From positions 1 to 21,601 of the forward strand of contig JANMJD010000290.1 of the NCBI GenBank assembly GCA_031371195.1: a DNA stretch of 21,601 nucleotides, in the 5' to 3' direction. Below are positions 14,516 to 21,351 of this stretch, piece after piece (the first letter of the stretch is position 1; the number at the start of each line of letters is the position of its first letter). The notes below the pieces were generated by a model that saw only the letters and a list, made by a program, of their open reading frames with translations, was not told where the DNA came from and searched no databases. This DNA comes from JANMJD01 sp031371195. Its GTDB lineage: Bacteria > Actinomycetota > Acidimicrobiia > Acidimicrobiales > Ilumatobacteraceae. Both the position numbers and the translations under genes were made by a program.

Positions 14516-15702
14516 ACCGGGTCGACGACGCCGAACGCCTCCGCCGGTGGCGCCTCGTGCTCGGCGGGGTCGACGACGGCACCGGGGCGCGCCTGGGAGG
14601 TGACGACGTACGCATCGACTCCGCGCTGGCCGCCGTGTACGACCATCCACCATCCAGCCGCAGCGGCAACCGACGCCAGGGTGGCCTGGGAGCGTCGGCT
14701 CCTGTCGTCAACCGCTGGCTCGGCGACATCCGCCGATACTTCCCGGCGACGGTCGTGCAGGTGATGCAGCGTGATGCCATCGACCGGTTCGGCCTCAAGC
14801 GCCTGCTCCTCGAACCCGAGACCCTTGCCTCGCTGGAACCCGATATCCATCTCGTCGCCACGCTGCTCGAGCTGAAGCATCTGATCCCCGAAACGGCACG
14901 AGCCACCGCCCGCGAGGTGGTCGGCCGGGTGGCTCGCGACGTGGAGTCACGGATTGCCGACCACACTCGTCAAGCGGTGAGCGGGGCGCTCAGCCGGGCT
15001 CGGCGGGTGCGGCGACCACGCCCGGCCGACGTCGACTGGAACCGTACGATCCACGCCAATCTTCGCCACTACCAGCCCGAATACCACACGATCGTCCCCG
15101 AGCGACTGATCGGCTACGGCCGGCGTCAGTCGATGGTCGAGCGCGAGATCGTGCTGGCTCTCGACCAGAGCGGTTCGATGACCTCGTCGGTCGTCTATGC
15201 CGGCATCTACGGTTCGGTGCTCGCCTCGATCCGAGCGCTGAAGACCTCGGTTGTCGCCTTCGACACGGGAATTGCCGACCTCACCGATCGGCTCGATGAT
15301 CCGGTCGACGTGCTGTTCGGTGTGCAGATGGGTGGCGGCACCGATATCGCCGGCGCGGTCGGCTATTGCGACGGGTTGATCCAACACCCGTCGCAGTCGG
15401 TGTTCATCCTGCTGTCCGATCTGCACGATGGTGGGGTGCGCGACGAGCTGACCCGACGGATGGCGGCGATGATCCGTCGGGGCGTCACGTGCGTAGTGCT
15501 GCTCGCCCTGAGCGACGACGGAGCGCCGTCGTACGATCGGGCCCAGGCTGCCACGCTGGCCGAGTTGGGTGTGGCGGCGTTCGCCTGCACCCCCGATCGT
15601 TTCCCCGAACTGCTCGCCGCAGCGATCGAAGGCCGAGACCTGACGCGATGGGCCGGCGCACAGGGGCTGGTGACCGTGGCGCCCCCCGGTGACTCACGGT
15701 GA
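14512..15702 (+). CDS. VWA domain protein, CoxE-like
   Basis: Last gene of the operon, 396 aa. The C-terminal half is a von Willebrand factor A domain with a complete metal-ion-dependent adhesion site: DQSGS (Asp218, Ser220, Ser222), Thr277 in GGGTDIAGA and Asp303 in LLSDLHDGG. The N-terminal half is helical, with RYFPATVVQVMQRDAI, an Arg-rich stretch and TIHANLRHYQPEYHTIVPE before the VWA fold, as in CoxE-like proteins. GTG 14512 overlaps the DUF5682 stop (GTGA), which fixes the start; the open frame upstream is noise. Known MoxR-VWA pairs act together, the VWA protein coupling the ATPase ring to a substrate. Cytosolic. A convergent lipoprotein gene begins 28 bp after the stop. Confidence 0.94.
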   Translation: MNRVDDAERLRRWRLVLGGVDDGTGARLGGDDVRIDSALAAVYDHPPSSRSGNRRQGGLGASAPVVNRWLGDIRRYFPATVVQVMQRDAIDRFGLKRLLLEPETLASLEPDIHLVATLLELKHLIPETARATAREVVGRVARDVESRIADHTRQAVSGALSRARRVRRPRPADVDWNRTIHANLRHYQPEYHTIVPERLIGYGRRQSMVEREIVLALDQSGSMTSSVVYAGIYGSVLASIRALKTSVVAFDTGIADLTDRLDDPVDVLFGVQMGGGTDIAGAVGYCDGLIQHPSQSVFILLSDLHDGGVRDELTRRMAAMIRRGVTCVVLLALSDDGAPSYDRAQAATLAELGVAAFACTPDRFPELLAAAIEGRDLTRWAGAQGLVTVAPPGDSR

Positions 15703-15730
15703 CACGACGTGTCGCGAAGCGTCGGGGTGG

Positions 15731-16411
15731 CTACAACGTGCCGAGGAAGGTGATGATCTTGTCGACGACATCCGGGTTGTCGGCGAACATTCCGGTGCCG
15801 TGCCCGCTCCCCGACACGATGTTGGGCTCAACGCCGAGCAGCTTGCCCAGGGCCCGGGTCGACTCGGCATAGGTCTTGTCGCCTTCCGCGGCGAACAGCA
15901 TCACCGGCACCGTGATCTTGGGCGCCGCGGCGGCGGCGTCCATGGCGAACGAGGCCTGGGGTGGCGAGAGTGCGACCACGCCGGCAACCGCCCGTTCGGT
16001 GGCCGCGACCAGGACGGAGGTCGCGCCCATCGACGAGCCGATCAGGGCGATCTTGTTCGCTCCGTGACCTTCGAGCCACGCCGCTGCGGCCACCGTGTCG
16101 ATGTCCTGGTTGGTGCGCCGCTTACCGGTGGAGTTGCCGGTGCCCCGCAGATCGATCATCAACACCTGGTACCCACCCGCGGCGATCTTGGCCCCGGCGT
16201 CGTACCAGTTCGTCCGGTTGGCGTTGGCGCCGTGCACCACGACCACGCCCGTCGTACCGGAGCCGACGAGCGCAGCCTCCAGTTTCTCGCCGTCTTGCGT
16301 GTCGATCGTGACGATCTGAGCACCCTGTGGTGCGACGGCCGGTGATGATCCGCCGCAGGAGGCGGCGAGGAGTGAACCGATGAGACCGAGAGCGGCCAGT
16401 GCGCGTCGCAT
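15731..16411 (-). CDS. Alpha/beta hydrolase lipoprotein
   Basis: Probable exported lipid-anchored serine hydrolase, 226 aa. The N-terminus MRRALAALGLIGSLLAASC has two arginines, a hydrophobic stretch and a lipobox ending at Cys19, followed by a Gly/Ser-rich tether. The hydrolase core shows the oxyanion strand VVVVHGANANRTNW, nucleophile Ser127 in GSSMG, Asp178 in AAEGDKTY and His204 in GSGHGTGMF. It is small for the fold, near the dienelactone-hydrolase type. ATG 16411 is preferred over GTG 16420 because a TAGTGT box lies 7 nt upstream of the ATG and overlaps the GTG. Substrate unknown. It is convergent with the VWA operon and has no obvious functional tie to it. Confidence 0.9.
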   Translation of the reverse strand: MRRALAALGLIGSLLAASCGGSSPAVAPQGAQIVTIDTQDGEKLEAALVGSGTTGVVVVHGANANRTNWYDAGAKIAAGGYQVLMIDLRGTGNSTGKRRTNQDIDTVAAAAWLEGHGANKIALIGSSMGATSVLVAATERAVAGVVALSPPQASFAMDAAAAAPKITVPVMLFAAEGDKTYAESTRALGKLLGVEPNIVSGSGHGTGMFADNPDVVDKIITFLGTL

Positions 16412-16418
16412 TTGGCGC

Positions 16419-16424
16419 ACACTA
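16419..16424 (-). promoter_or_regulatory. Putative leaderless -10 box (TAGTGT) of hydrolase lipoprotein
   Basis: On the minus strand TAGTGT lies 7 nt before ATG 16411, deciding between the two possible starts of the hydrolase. Confidence 0.4.
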
Positions 16425-16432
16425 ACGGTGGT

Positions 16433-16450
16433 GCCACCACCTGAGGTGGC
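16433..16450. promoter_or_regulatory. Inverted repeat over the hydrolase -35 region
   Basis: GCCACC (16433-16438) and GGTGGC (16445-16450) form 6-bp arms around a 6-nt centre. They cover the position expected for the -35 of the hydrolase promoter (about 16442-16447). It could be a repressor site or a weak hairpin ending the upstream HAD gene; no T tract follows. Confidence 0.25.
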
Positions 16451-16475
16451 GGCAGCAATCGTTGGGGCCGAGGGC

Positions 16476-17141
16476 TCAGGTCGTCGGCAGGGCTCGGATG
16501 AGCGGTCCGAGGTCGCCCGGTGTGTGGATCACCGCGGCGGGATTGTGGACGGCGATCTCACCATCGTCGGCGTGTCCCCAGCCGACGGCGATGCACGGCA
16601 ATCCATGATGGCGGGCGCCTTCGATGTCGTACTTGCGATCCCCGACCATCACCACATCCGCATGGCCGAGGGTGTCGAGTACGTGGCTGATCACGTCGTG
16701 CTTGTGGCTGCGCGTGCCATCCAGGGTGGCGCCGCCGAGAAACGTGAAGTACCCGGTGAGGCCGAAGTATTCGATCACCCGGGTTGCCGTGTCGATCGGC
16801 TTCGACGTGGCCAGGGCGATCTCGAACCCGTCGGCCTGCAGCTCGCCCAGCATGGTCGAGACGCCGTCGTACACCGTGGCCTCGAACAGCCCGTCCACCT
16901 CGTAGAGCTCCCGATAGTGGGCGAGCGTCTCGGCCACCCGGTCAACGGGTACGCCGAGAGTCGGCAGGTAGTCGTTCCACGGTGGTCCGATGGCCAGCAG
17001 CAGATCCTCGTAGTCGGGAACCGGCACCTCGACCGCCCGCAGGGCGTGGGCCAGGCAACGGGTGATGCCGGGAGCCGGATCGGTCAATGTCCCGTCGAGG
17101 TCGAACAACACGGCACGCGGACGTTGGGTCAAGCGGGGCAT
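16476..17141 (-). CDS. HAD-superfamily hydrolase, phosphoglycolate-phosphatase-like
   Basis: Phosphatase of the haloacid dehalogenase superfamily, 221 aa, with a C1-type helical cap. Motif I is FDLDGTLTD (nucleophile Asp14, acid/base Asp16), motif II is the Thr/Ser of LATSKP, motif III the Lys in RSHKHDV, and motif IV VMVGDRKYDIEGA supplies the Mg-binding acids. The overall pattern (PGITRCLAHAL, LVGDR-type ending with HHGLPCIAVGWGH) is that of Gph/YrfG-like phosphatases, which act on phosphoglycolate, pyrophosphate or nucleotides. The exact substrate cannot be fixed. ATG 17141 follows a TACGGT box at 10 nt. It is in the same direction as the hydrolase lipoprotein, 64 bp apart, but that gene appears to have its own promoter. 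Confidence 0.9.
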   Translation of the reverse strand: MPRLTQRPRAVLFDLDGTLTDPAPGITRCLAHALRAVEVPVPDYEDLLLAIGPPWNDYLPTLGVPVDRVAETLAHYRELYEVDGLFEATVYDGVSTMLGELQADGFEIALATSKPIDTATRVIEYFGLTGYFTFLGGATLDGTRSHKHDVISHVLDTLGHADVVMVGDRKYDIEGARHHGLPCIAVGWGHADDGEIAVHNPAAVIHTPGDLGPLIRALPTT

Positions 17142-17151
17142 ATGTCGATTG

Positions 17152-17157
17152 ACCGTA
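17152..17157 (-). promoter_or_regulatory. Putative -10 box (TACGGT) of HAD phosphatase
   Basis: TACGGT on the minus strand ends 10 nt before ATG 17141, slightly longer spacing than at other genes here, implying a leader of about 3-4 nt. Confidence 0.3.
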
Positions 17158-17188
17158 TCTCGGACCGTTGCCGATCAGGTGCCGCGAT

Positions 17189-18460
17189 TCAGGCCTTCTG
17201 GGTGCCGACCTTCAGATCCTTGAACGCCGACACCGAGTCGATTCCCGGCTCCTTGGGCAGGCCGAGCACGCGCTCGCCGACGATGTTGCGCATCACTTCA
17301 TCGGATCCGCCGGCGATCCGCAGGCCCGGCGCGCCGAGCACGAGCTGGCTCCATGAGTACGTGCCCCACTCGCCGGTATCCGCTTGCAGGCGGGCACCGA
17401 GGACCAACGAGGTGAACTCATTCATCCGACGCTGGTTATCGACGAGCGCCATCTTCGAGATCGACATCTCGGGCCCGGGCATCTGCCCGGCCTTGATCTT
17501 GGCCAGCGCTCGCTGGTTGTTGTAGTCGGCCACGCGCATGCGGCCGATCAGGTCGGCGAGCTTGTTGCGGACGATCGGATCCTTGTCGAGCCCGAAGTGG
17601 CGGACCATGGCGATCAGGCGGATCAGCATGCCGCCACCGGCTCCGGCCGATCCGGAATCGCCGGCCCCGATCGAGGCCCGCTCGTTCATCAGCGTGGTGA
17701 GCGCCACGTTCCAGCCGTTGTTCACATCACCGAGACGGTGGTCGTCGCGGACGCGCACGTCGTTGAAGAACACCTCGTTGAAGCTGGTCCCGCCGGTCAT
17801 CTGGCGCAGCGGGCGGATCTCGACGCCCGGGGCGTGCATGTCGACGATGAACCCGGTCAGCCCCTTGTGTTTGGGCAGGTCGGGGTCGGTGCGGGCGATG
17901 ATCTCGCCGATGTCGGAGTACTGCGCGCCCGATGTCCACACCTTCTGCCCGGTGATCACCCATTCGTCGCCGTCGCGCAGCGCCTTGGTCTGCAGGCTGG
18001 CCAGGTCGCTGCCGGCCCCCGGCTCGGAGAACAGCTGGCAACCAACGATGTCGGCCCGCCACATCGCCTTCAGGTAGGCGTCCTTGGCCGTGTCGGTGGC
18101 GTGGGCGAGGATCGTCGGGGCGACCATCCCCAACCCGATCCCGAAGAACGACTGGTTCGGGGTGCGGTAGTCGCGCTCGACTGCGCTGTATGCCCGGTCG
18201 TAGGCGGCCGGCAGCCCGCGGCCGCCGTACTGGGTCGGCCCCGAGACCCACCCGAAGCCGGCATCGAACTTGGCCTGCCGCCAGGCCTTGGCCTTGGCGA
18301 GCATCTCGTCCTCGGTGTCGCGGTTGCGCTCCTCGAACATCGCCACGTTGTCGGCGCCCTCGCCCCAGACGAACGCCTTCTCGGCCTCGCGGCGCTCGGC
18401 GTTGGCGTCGAGGAACGCCCTGGCTTCGGCTTGGAATGCGTCGAGGGAGAGATCGGCCAT
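17189..18460 (-). CDS. Acyl-CoA dehydrogenase (FadE-like)
   Basis: Flavin-dependent acyl-CoA dehydrogenase, 423 aa. Signatures are GCQLFSEPGAGSDLASLQT, WVITGQKVWTSGA, MTGGTSFNEVFFNDVRV, the candidate catalytic base Glu260 in LMNERASIG, and the C-terminal GGSDEVMRNIVGERVLGLPKEP. The N-terminus MADLSLDAFQAEARAFLD is a natural start for the family. ATG 18460 has TACTCT 6 nt before it, whereas the open frame continues far upstream through the divergent peptidase gene as a shadow. It is only distantly like the IpdE1-type enzyme at the left end and carries an insertion after the catalytic segment (GDSGSAGAGGG). Chain-length or steroid specificity cannot be read. It is divergent from the S9 peptidase with just 57 bp between them. 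Confidence 0.94.
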   Translation of the reverse strand: MADLSLDAFQAEARAFLDANAERREAEKAFVWGEGADNVAMFEERNRDTEDEMLAKAKAWRQAKFDAGFGWVSGPTQYGGRGLPAAYDRAYSAVERDYRTPNQSFFGIGLGMVAPTILAHATDTAKDAYLKAMWRADIVGCQLFSEPGAGSDLASLQTKALRDGDEWVITGQKVWTSGAQYSDIGEIIARTDPDLPKHKGLTGFIVDMHAPGVEIRPLRQMTGGTSFNEVFFNDVRVRDDHRLGDVNNGWNVALTTLMNERASIGAGDSGSAGAGGGMLIRLIAMVRHFGLDKDPIVRNKLADLIGRMRVADYNNQRALAKIKAGQMPGPEMSISKMALVDNQRRMNEFTSLVLGARLQADTGEWGTYSWSQLVLGAPGLRIAGGSDEVMRNIVGERVLGLPKEPGIDSVSAFKDLKVGTQKA

Positions 18461-18466
18461 GAGGCC

Positions 18467-18472
18467 AGAGTA
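18467..18472 (-). promoter_or_regulatory. Putative leaderless -10 box (TACTCT) of FadE-like gene
   Basis: TACTCT on the minus strand is 6 nt before ATG 18460, so the message would start at the A of the ATG. Confidence 0.45.
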
Positions 18473-18505
18473 GTAACCGGACCGCTTGGAACCCGGAGCC
18501 GGGCG

Positions 18506-18511
18506 TACGGT
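18506..18511 (+). promoter_or_regulatory. Putative leaderless -10 box (TACGGT) of S9 peptidase
   Basis: TACGGT is 6 nt before ATG 18518. With the opposite box at 18467-18472 it makes a tight back-to-back divergent promoter pair. Confidence 0.45.
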
Positions 18512-18517
18512 GGTGGA

Positions 18518-20563
18518 ATGAGCGAAGCGAGTGCCGACCGACCGAGCGCCGACCGACCGAGCGCCGTGCCGAGGGAAGCGCCAGCGACGAGCGACATACG
18601 GCGCGAGGAGGAAGCGCAGCGGCCGACGAACCCGCCACAAGCAACGGAATCGGGCGGCGATGGGGTCCTGGGGCACAGCCCTCGAGAGGCACGGAGTACA
18701 TCGCAGATTCCGTACGGACACTGGCCGTCGCCGATCACCCCCGAGATGCTGACCGAGGGTGCCGTCGGCCTCGTCGATGTCTGGACGTCGACGTGGGCGG
18801 GTGAACCCCGCACGATCTGGCTGGAGAGCCGGCCGAGCGAGGCCGGCCGGCTGCAACTCGTTGCGCTGGCCCCCGACGGCTCGCGCTGCGACCTGCTTCC
18901 CGAAGGATTCAGCGCCCGTTCGGGCGTGCACGAGTACGGCGGGGGTGCCGCGTGGGTCGAACGTGACACCATCTGGTTCGTCAACTGGACCGACCAGCGG
19001 TTGTACCGCCTGACCAGCGGTTCCATGCCGACTGCATTGACCCCGGAGCCGCCCGAGCCGCGTTCGCTGCGCTATGCCGACATGCGGTTGTCGCCCGACG
19101 GCCAGTGGATCGTATGCGTCCGCGAGAGCCACCGTGGAGGACCCGGCGCCGGTGAGTATCAGGTGGTCAATGAGGTCGTGCTCCTGCGCGCCAACCAGCC
19201 GTCGGAGCCGACGGTCGTCTTCTCGGCGACCGACTTTGTCGCCAACCCGCGCTTCGTCGGTGATCACCGCCTGCGCTGGATCGCCTGGGACCATCCGAAC
19301 ATGCCGTGGAACGACACGGCGCTGTACGAGTTGACCCTCGACCACGACGGCGGTCAATCGGCACCGGTACGCCTGGCGTGGCGTGAGTCGTTGATGCAAC
19401 CCGTCGGAGACTTCGTGATCAGCGATCGGTCGAACTGGTGGAACATCTGGCAGGTGGCCGGCGGGGTGATGACACCGATTGCGCCGCTCGATGCCGAGAT
19501 GAGCGGCCCGGCGTGGGTGTTCGGCGAACGTGACTTTGTGGTGGCCGACGATGGCCGGGTGGCGTTCGCCGTCGGGGGCACGGTCCACGTCGATGGCCGG
19601 CCGACCGAGACGTCGGCCGCCGGGTTCGACCACTGGTCGATCGAGGGCACGACCATCACGGTCATCGCCCGGTTCGACGACCGCGACGCCGAGATCGTCC
19701 GATTCGACCTGGCCGATCCCGCCGGTTGGCGGACGGTCGTCGCCGGACGCGCTTTGCCGCTCGTCGCGGCAGACCTGGCCACACCCGCGCCGATCGAATT
19801 CCCCACGGTCGACGGCGCGCCGAACGCCTATGGCTGGTTCTACCCGCCGACGCATGCCTCGGTGACCGGCCGACTCGACGACCGACCCCCGCTCGTGGTG
19901 ATGATCCACGGCGGGCCGACGGCCAATGCCGCGCCGTACTTCTCCCTCGCCAAGCAGTTCTGGACCAGCCGAGGGTTCGCCGTCGTCGATGTCAACCATC
20001 GGGGCTCGACCGGGTTCGGCCGAGAGTTCCGCAACCTGCTCGATGGCCAATGGGGCATCGTCGATGTCGAGGACTGCTGCGCTGCGGCCCGATATCTAGC
20101 CGGCGCCGGACGGGTCGATCGGTCGAAGATGGTGATCCGCGGCGGTTCGGCCGGCGGCTTCACCGTGCTCGCCTCGATGGCCTTCGCCGACGCCTTCGCC
20201 GCCGGTGCGAGTTCGTACGGCATTGCCGACCTGGCGGTGCTGGCGGCCGATACCCACAAGTTCGAGGCGCGCTACTGCGACCGTCTGATCGGCCCGTGGC
20301 CCGCGGCGCGCGAGGTGTACGAGGCCCGCAGTCCGATCCATCACCTCGACGGATTCGACCGCCCATTGATCGCCTTCCAAGGCCTCGACGATATGGTCGT
20401 CCCCCCGAACCAGAGCGAGATGATCGTCGCCGCGCTGCGTGCCAAAGGCGTCGAATGCGAATACCACGCCTACGAAGGCGAGGGCCACGGCTTCCGCAAG
20501 GCCGCCACGATCGTCGACGCCCTCACCGCCGAACTGGCCTTCTACCAGCGCATTCTCGGCTGA
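18518..20563 (+). CDS. S9 family peptidase (prolyl oligopeptidase / acylaminoacyl-peptidase type)
   Basis: Serine peptidase, 681 aa, that would cleave short peptides. A seven-bladed beta-propeller (about residues 80-420, with repeats such as RYADMRLSPDGQWIVCVRE) precedes the alpha/beta-hydrolase domain. The triad is Ser544 in RGGSAGG, Asp625 in GLDDMVVPPNQSE and His657 in GEGHGF; HGGPTANAAPYF supplies the oxyanion region. No signal peptide, so cytosolic. The start ATG 18518 is chosen from the TACGGT box 6 nt upstream, although the frame is open for another 378 codons across the antisense dehydrogenase. This start adds a 65-70-residue low-complexity N-terminal tail (MSEASADRPSADRPSAVPRE onward) not expected in the family; the conserved part begins near YGHWPSPITPEML. 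Confidence 0.92.
   Translation: MSEASADRPSADRPSAVPREAPATSDIRREEEAQRPTNPPQATESGGDGVLGHSPREARSTSQIPYGHWPSPITPEMLTEGAVGLVDVWTSTWAGEPRTIWLESRPSEAGRLQLVALAPDGSRCDLLPEGFSARSGVHEYGGGAAWVERDTIWFVNWTDQRLYRLTSGSMPTALTPEPPEPRSLRYADMRLSPDGQWIVCVRESHRGGPGAGEYQVVNEVVLLRANQPSEPTVVFSATDFVANPRFVGDHRLRWIAWDHPNMPWNDTALYELTLDHDGGQSAPVRLAWRESLMQPVGDFVISDRSNWWNIWQVAGGVMTPIAPLDAEMSGPAWVFGERDFVVADDGRVAFAVGGTVHVDGRPTETSAAGFDHWSIEGTTITVIARFDDRDAEIVRFDLADPAGWRTVVAGRALPLVAADLATPAPIEFPTVDGAPNAYGWFYPPTHASVTGRLDDRPPLVVMIHGGPTANAAPYFSLAKQFWTSRGFAVVDVNHRGSTGFGREFRNLLDGQWGIVDVEDCCAAARYLAGAGRVDRSKMVIRGGSAGGFTVLASMAFADAFAAGASSYGIADLAVLAADTHKFEARYCDRLIGPWPAAREVYEARSPIHHLDGFDRPLIAFQGLDDMVVPPNQSEMIVAALRAKGVECEYHAYEGEGHGFRKAATIVDALTAELAFYQRILG
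18533..18562 (+). repeat. 15-bp perfect tandem duplication in the peptidase N-terminus
   Basis: GCCGACCGACCGAGC occurs twice in a row (18533-18547 and 18548-18562), encoding ADRPS twice in the low-complexity N-terminal tail of the S9 peptidase. Confidence 0.8.
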
Positions 20564-20909
20564 TCGGCGAGGTTGGACGCGGCGACGGTGTCGATGGTGC
20601 GAAGGATGTCGTCGACGGGTACCGGCTCGTGTCGGCGTTCGGTCGGGATGTCGAGCCAGGGAAGGAGCACCAACCGATCGACACCAAGCTGTGCGTACTG
20701 CTCGGCAACACCGCGATCGAACCGGCCGACAGGTGTCATCGTGATCTCGAGGCGGCCAAGCTCGCTCGGGCGCTGGTACCGGTCAAGATCGGCCGTGATC
20801 GCGTCCATCGCCTGCTCGGCCAACGCGACATCGGCGTTGAACAGGTACGTACTGCGTGTTCGGGTGTGGCGCAGGTGCCGTAGTTGATCGCGAAGATCCC
20901 GTACTTCAC
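20542..20909 (-). pseudogene. Luciferase-like (LLM, F420-type) oxidoreductase remnant with internal deletion and frameshift
   Basis: Two pieces of one LLM-family flavin/F420 oxidoreductase are fused with the middle missing. From GTG 20909 the minus strand encodes MKYGIFAINYGTCATPEHAVRT, a typical LLM N-terminus, in one frame. Around 20850 the family-like sequence jumps to another frame: YLFNADVALAEQAMDAITADLDRY, then LEITMTPVGRFD and YAQLGVDRLVLLPW, the family's C-terminal end, up to TAG at 20542. LLM proteins are about 280-340 aa; only about 120 residues remain, so roughly 160 or more are lost along with the frame. A TAGTGT box still sits 6 nt before the GTG. The 3' end overlaps the S9 peptidase by 22 bp. 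An intact 125-aa frame begins at GTG 20919 but its first 25 residues look like nonsense. Confidence 0.7.
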
Positions 20910-20915
20910 AGATCG

Positions 20916-20921
20916 ACACTA
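20916..20921 (-). promoter_or_regulatory. Retained leaderless -10 box (TAGTGT) of the LLM pseudogene
   Basis: TAGTGT on the minus strand is 6 nt before GTG 20909, the start of the conserved LLM N-terminus. Confidence 0.4.
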
Positions 20922-20979
20922 TCGAGCGTCGTCGAGTGCCCTACGTGCAGACCGGGATGGTCGACGGCTTGTGGCTCAC

Positions 20980-20985
20980 TACCCT
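20980..20985 (+). promoter_or_regulatory. Putative leaderless -10 box (TACCCT) of zinc-ribbon gene
   Basis: TACCCT lies 6 nt upstream of ATG 20992 and selects this start over the in-frame ATG at 20884. Confidence 0.4.
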
Positions 20986-20991
20986 GGCGTG

Positions 20992-21207
20992 ATGGCTGAC
21001 GTTTGCCCGAGTTGCAATAGGCCTTTCGGAATGAGCCGGAAGCGGGCCACGAGCACTATCGGTCGCACGATCTGCGTGGAGTGCCATCAACGCACGCTCG
21101 GTCTTGCCGCAGGTGTCATCGCCAATCCGTCGGCGCCGCTCGTCGGCGCAGTTGCGACGGAGGGCTGGTTCCGCCGAATCGTCTCGCAGATGAGGTCCAA
21201 GCAGTAG
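20992..21207 (+). CDS. Small zinc-ribbon protein, 71 aa
   Basis: Short protein beginning MADVCPSCNRPFG with a second pair CVEC about 24 residues later, making a CxxC...CxxC zinc-ribbon knuckle pair. The C-terminal half (LAAGVIANPSAPLVGAVATEGWF) is small-residue rich and ends in a basic tail, RIVSQMRSKQ. I do not recognise a named family. The start is taken at ATG 20992 because of the TACCCT box 6 nt upstream; the open frame reaches back to 20884 but that part overlaps the LLM remnant and its promoter. The base composition is less GC-rich than the genes to the left. A nucleic-acid- or protein-binding role is only suggested by the cysteine pairs. Confidence 0.6.
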   Translation: MADVCPSCNRPFGMSRKRATSTIGRTICVECHQRTLGLAAGVIANPSAPLVGAVATEGWFRRIVSQMRSKQ

Positions 21208-21351
21208 CGAGGGCCTCCGTGGGATCGGCCGTTGGACGAGATGTTCGCCAACACGACCGTCGGTTACCGCACGCTCCTCACCTCCATTGAACGCGTTCGA
21301 CGCTTCCGCTTCGGGCAAGATGAGATCATGTGATTCAAGCCGCAGCGGTTG
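21208..21351. other. Intergenic stretch, lower GC
   Basis: 144 bp between the zinc-ribbon gene and the exported protein gene. It holds a short open frame (21241-21333, 30 codons from ATG) that I cannot match to anything. I see no promoter box at leaderless spacing, hairpin or repeat. Confidence 0.4.

Noticed and set aside
15701..15713. GACAC-GAC-GTGTC palindrome between the VWA and hydrolase genes
   Set aside because: Only a 5-bp stem with no T tract; not enough for a terminator or operator.
17189..20050. 953-codon minus-strand open frame running from the FadE-like gene back through the S9 peptidase
   Set aside because: Only the part from ATG 18460 looks like protein of a known family; the rest is antisense to the peptidase with a shadow composition (Arg/Gly/Asp/His rich).
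17384..20563. 1059-codon plus-strand open frame
   Set aside because: The first 378 codons are antisense to the acyl-CoA dehydrogenase and have no recognisable domain; the peptidase starts at 18518.
21241..21333. 30-codon plus frame reading MFANTTVGYRTLLTSIERVR
   Set aside because: Protein-like texture and might be a C-terminal remnant of a lost gene, but too short and unmatched to call.
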